Shown piece after piece: positions 4,885-6,476 of a stretch of DNA of 6,476 nt (positions are counted from its first letter, which is position 1; every line of letters starts with the position of its first letter). Below the pieces are notes generated by a model. It ran no database searches and was not told the DNA's origin. It saw only the letters and a program-made list of their open reading frames with translations. Both the position numbers and the translations under genes were made by a program. The stretch is from Clostridiales bacterium (GTDB lineage: Bacteria; Bacillota; Clostridia; Oscillospirales; Oscillospiraceae). The DNA is taken from contig JAHZBA010000030.1 in NCBI GenBank assembly GCA_019423635.1, forward strand, positions 29,103 through 35,578, in the 5' to 3' direction.

Positions 4885-5955
4885 GTGGCCGAGGGTTCCA
4901 AGACCGAAAAAGCAACACCAAAAAAGCGACGGGACGAGCGAAAGAAAGGCCATGTGTTCCTCAGTCAGGACGCCGTGTCTGTGGTGACGCTGATTGGCGC
5001 CGCGGCCATGCTGGCAGCCCTTTCCGGCACCATCGTAGAGCAGCTGGCCGCCTTTGTGACCTACTGTATTGCCGCCTGTACCGGTCCCATCGGGCAGGTG
5101 AGCGGAACGCTGTCGGAGCTGGGAGCTCAGGCGGCCCTGGTGCTGGCCAAGACGGCGCTGCCGCTTTGCCTGGTGACGGCGCTGTGCGCCATTGCAGCGA
5201 CCTTCGCCCAGACCAGAATGCTGGTCAGCGGCGAACTGATGAAGCCAAAATTCAGCCGGCTGAATCCCCTGGAGGGATTCAAGAAGCTGTTTTCCCTGAA
5301 GAGCGTCGTGGAGGCGCTGAAGGGGATTTTGAAGATCACGGTACTGCTGGTTATCATCTATGTCAGCCTGTCGAACTCCTTTCTGGAGAGCGCCAAGTAT
5401 CTCTATACCGATATCGGCGCCGCCGGCCGGCATATTTTTGAGATCAGCAAGAGCATGATTATCCGCATCATCATTGCGTTCATCGCCCTGGCGGCGGCGG
5501 ATTTCCTCTACCAGTGGTGGGACTACGAACGCCAGATGCGCATGAGCAAGCAGGAGATCAAGGAGGAGTATAAGCAGACCGAGGGCGATCCCCAGGTCAA
5601 GGGGAAGATCAAGGAGATCCAGCGCCGCCGGGCCATGAGCCGCATGATGCAGCAGGTGCCCGGAGCGGATGTGGTGGTCCGAAACCCGACCCACTTTGCT
5701 GTGGCGCTGCGGTATCAGCCGGAGCAGGACAGCGCGCCGGTGGTACTGGCCAAGGGTCAGGATGAGGTGGCCCAGCGGATCGTGAAGATTGCGGAGGAGC
5801 ACAAGGTGGCCGTGATTGAAAACGTGCCCCTGGCCCGCGCCCTCTATGCGCAGACGGAGCTGAACCGGGAGATCCCGCCGGATCTGTACGGCCCGGTGGC
5901 GGAGGTTCTGGTATACATCTTCCGTCTGAATGAGAAAAAGCAGATTGTGCGCTAA
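4885..5955 (+). CDS. flhB: Flagellar export apparatus switch protein FlhB (GTG start)
   Basis: FlhB is the membrane protein that switches the export apparatus from rod/hook to filament substrates after cleaving itself. The protein is 356 residues, close to Bacillus FlhB. It opens with the hallmark SKTEKATPKKRRDERKKG. Four membrane segments lie at about residues 30-55, 84-110, 150-165 and 185-208. Between the second and third is MKPKFSRLNPLEGFKKLFSL, a conserved loop. The linker RMSKQEIKEEYKQTEGDPQVKG leads to the cytoplasmic domain, which holds the autocleavage motif N267-P268-T269-H270; cleavage occurs between N and P. The C-terminus (ENVPLARALYAQTELNREIP and LVYIFRLNE) completes the domain, so the protein looks intact and cleavable. 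The GTG start is chosen because the family N-terminus begins exactly there and a ribosome binding site precedes it. It lies between fliR and flhA. Confidence 0.98.
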   Translation: MAEGSKTEKATPKKRRDERKKGHVFLSQDAVSVVTLIGAAAMLAALSGTIVEQLAAFVTYCIAACTGPIGQVSGTLSELGAQAALVLAKTALPLCLVTALCAIAATFAQTRMLVSGELMKPKFSRLNPLEGFKKLFSLKSVVEALKGILKITVLLVIIYVSLSNSFLESAKYLYTDIGAAGRHIFEISKSMIIRIIIAFIALAAADFLYQWWDYERQMRMSKQEIKEEYKQTEGDPQVKGKIKEIQRRRAMSRMMQQVPGADVVVRNPTHFAVALRYQPEQDSAPVVLAKGQDEVAQRIVKIAEEHKVAVIENVPLARALYAQTELNREIPPDLYGPVAEVLVYIFRLNEKKQIVR

Positions 5956-6013
5956 GCAGTACAACGCGGCCGCTGCGGCGGAAAGACAGGTCCCTGAGCG
6001 GACGGGAGGCACT

Positions 6014-6040
6014 ATGTTTCAGGAGGGAGACAGCGTATGA
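6014..6040 (+). other. Possible 8-codon leader ORF coupled to flhA
   Basis: An ATG at 6014 opens an 8-residue frame, MFQEGDSV, ending at a TGA (6038-6040) that overlaps the flhA ATG in the coupling arrangement ATGA. GGGAGG at 6004-6009 lies 4 bases upstream, slightly close for a ribosome binding site. No homology is recognised. It could be a small coupling cistron or chance; the only direct evidence is the two start signals and the ATGA overlap. Confidence 0.25.
6021..6026 (+). promoter_or_regulatory. Ribosome binding site of flhA
   Basis: AGGAGG lies 10 bases before the ATG at 6037 and marks it as the flhA start. In the flhA frame the upstream sequence has no other plausible start after the in-frame TGA at 5995-5997. 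Confidence 0.75.
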
Positions 6041-6476
6041 AGCGGATCTTGAATAACGCGATCGCGCTGGCTGTCGTGGTCATTGTTCTCTTCCTGATTA
6101 TTCCATTGCCGGTTCAGCTTCTGGATATTTTGCTGGTGACCAACATCGGGCTGTCCATCATGATCCTGATGATCACCATGAACATCTCCGAGGCGCTGGA
6201 GTTCTCCATTTTTCCGTCGCTGCTGCTGGTGACGACGCTGTTCCGCCTGGGACTGAACGTCTCCAGTACCCGGATGATTCTCCGCAGCGGCTATGCCGGC
6301 ACGGTGATTCAGAATTTCGGCAATATGATTACCGGCGGCAACATCGTCATCGGCGTGGTCATCTTCCTGATTATCGTGCTGGTGCAGTTCATCGTCATCA
6401 CCAAGGGCGCCGAGCGCGTGGCCGAGGTGGCCGCCCGGTTCACCCTGGACGCCATGCCCGGCAAGCAGATGGCCAT
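6037..6476 (+). CDS. flhA: Flagellar type III export protein FlhA (3'-truncated by window edge)
   Basis: FlhA forms the nonameric ring below the export gate and drives protein export using the proton motive force. The window holds 146 complete codons and two bases of the next; FlhA is usually about 680-700 residues, so the rest of the membrane domain and the whole cytoplasmic substrate-binding domain lie beyond the edge. Visible membrane segments are at about residues 7-24, 30-49 and 97-118. Family signatures are LLLVTTLFRLGLNVSSTR (about residues 62-79) and the FHIPEP-type stretch ITKGAERVAEVAARFTLDAM continuing PGKQMA (residues 121-146), which is nearly invariant in FlhA. It follows flhB after an 81-base spacer that contains a possible 8-codon leader ORF and no visible terminator. 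The assignment is certain; its integrity downstream cannot be judged. Confidence 0.97.
   Translation, partial: MKRILNNAIALAVVVIVLFLIIPLPVQLLDILLVTNIGLSIMILMITMNISEALEFSIFPSLLLVTTLFRLGLNVSSTRMILRSGYAGTVIQNFGNMITGGNIVIGVVIFLIIVLVQFIVITKGAERVAEVAARFTLDAMPGKQMA

Noticed and set aside
4878..5441. A + strand frame of 187 codons starting at ATG 4878, overlapping flhB
   Set aside because: The ATG abuts the Shine-Dalgarno with no spacing, the protein is Arg/Gly-rich without any family pattern, and flhB in the other frame is a complete family match.
5967..5974. GCGGCCGC palindrome between flhB and flhA as a terminator or operator
   Set aside because: It is an 8-base palindrome without a loop or U-run in GC-rich DNA; nothing else supports a role.
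3865..6012. A 715-codon open frame on the minus strand antisense to fliQ, fliR and flhB
   Set aside because: Its translation is rich in His, Gln, Arg and Leu with no family signature, as expected from the complement of GC-rich codons; three firmly identified genes occupy the other strand.

Overview
This window is a stretch of a flagellar operon: nine genes, all on the + strand, tightly packed with short spacers, one 1-base overlap and no non-coding stretch over about 80 bases. Both ends cut a gene: fliM lacks its start and flhA lacks most of its 3' part. I see no tRNA, rRNA, mobile element, CRISPR array, clear promoter or rho-independent terminator.

The order is fliM (partial), fliY, cheY, fliO, fliP, fliQ, fliR, flhB, flhA (partial). 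A CheC-type FliY with cheY directly downstream, followed by the export-gate genes, is the arrangement of the fla/che operon of Bacillus and Clostridia. The DNA is GC-rich, with strong Shine-Dalgarno sites and some G/C-ending codon preference. This suggests a motile, GC-rich member of the Clostridia, possibly Oscillospiraceae-like gut bacteria. The taxon is inferred from gene order and protein style, not from any search.

Region by region: bases 1-2283 encode the motor switch (C-ring) proteins FliM and FliY. Bases 2339-2707 encode CheY, whose phosphorylated form binds the switch. Bases 2707-6476 encode the membrane core of the flagellar type III export apparatus: FliO (assembly factor), FliP/FliQ/FliR (gate), FlhB (substrate-specificity switch) and FlhA (export engine). 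The signal protein CheY, its docking site, its phosphatase (FliY) and the export gate would be made from one transcript.

The most unusual feature is in FliY. Its linker between the CheC-like phosphatase domains and the FliN-like domain holds three perfect 34-codon (102-bp) tandem units. Each carries the same peptide, KMTQEEIEAMLAGG, which closely resembles the CheY-P-binding peptide normally found once at the N-terminus of FliM or FliY. The N-terminus of this FliY has no such peptide and begins directly with the phosphatase domain. FliY therefore looks like a switch phosphatase with a multivalent CheY-P docking arm. A second candidate signal is an RNA hairpin just upstream of cheY that would display the ribosome binding site in its loop, with a sequence resembling a CsrA site.
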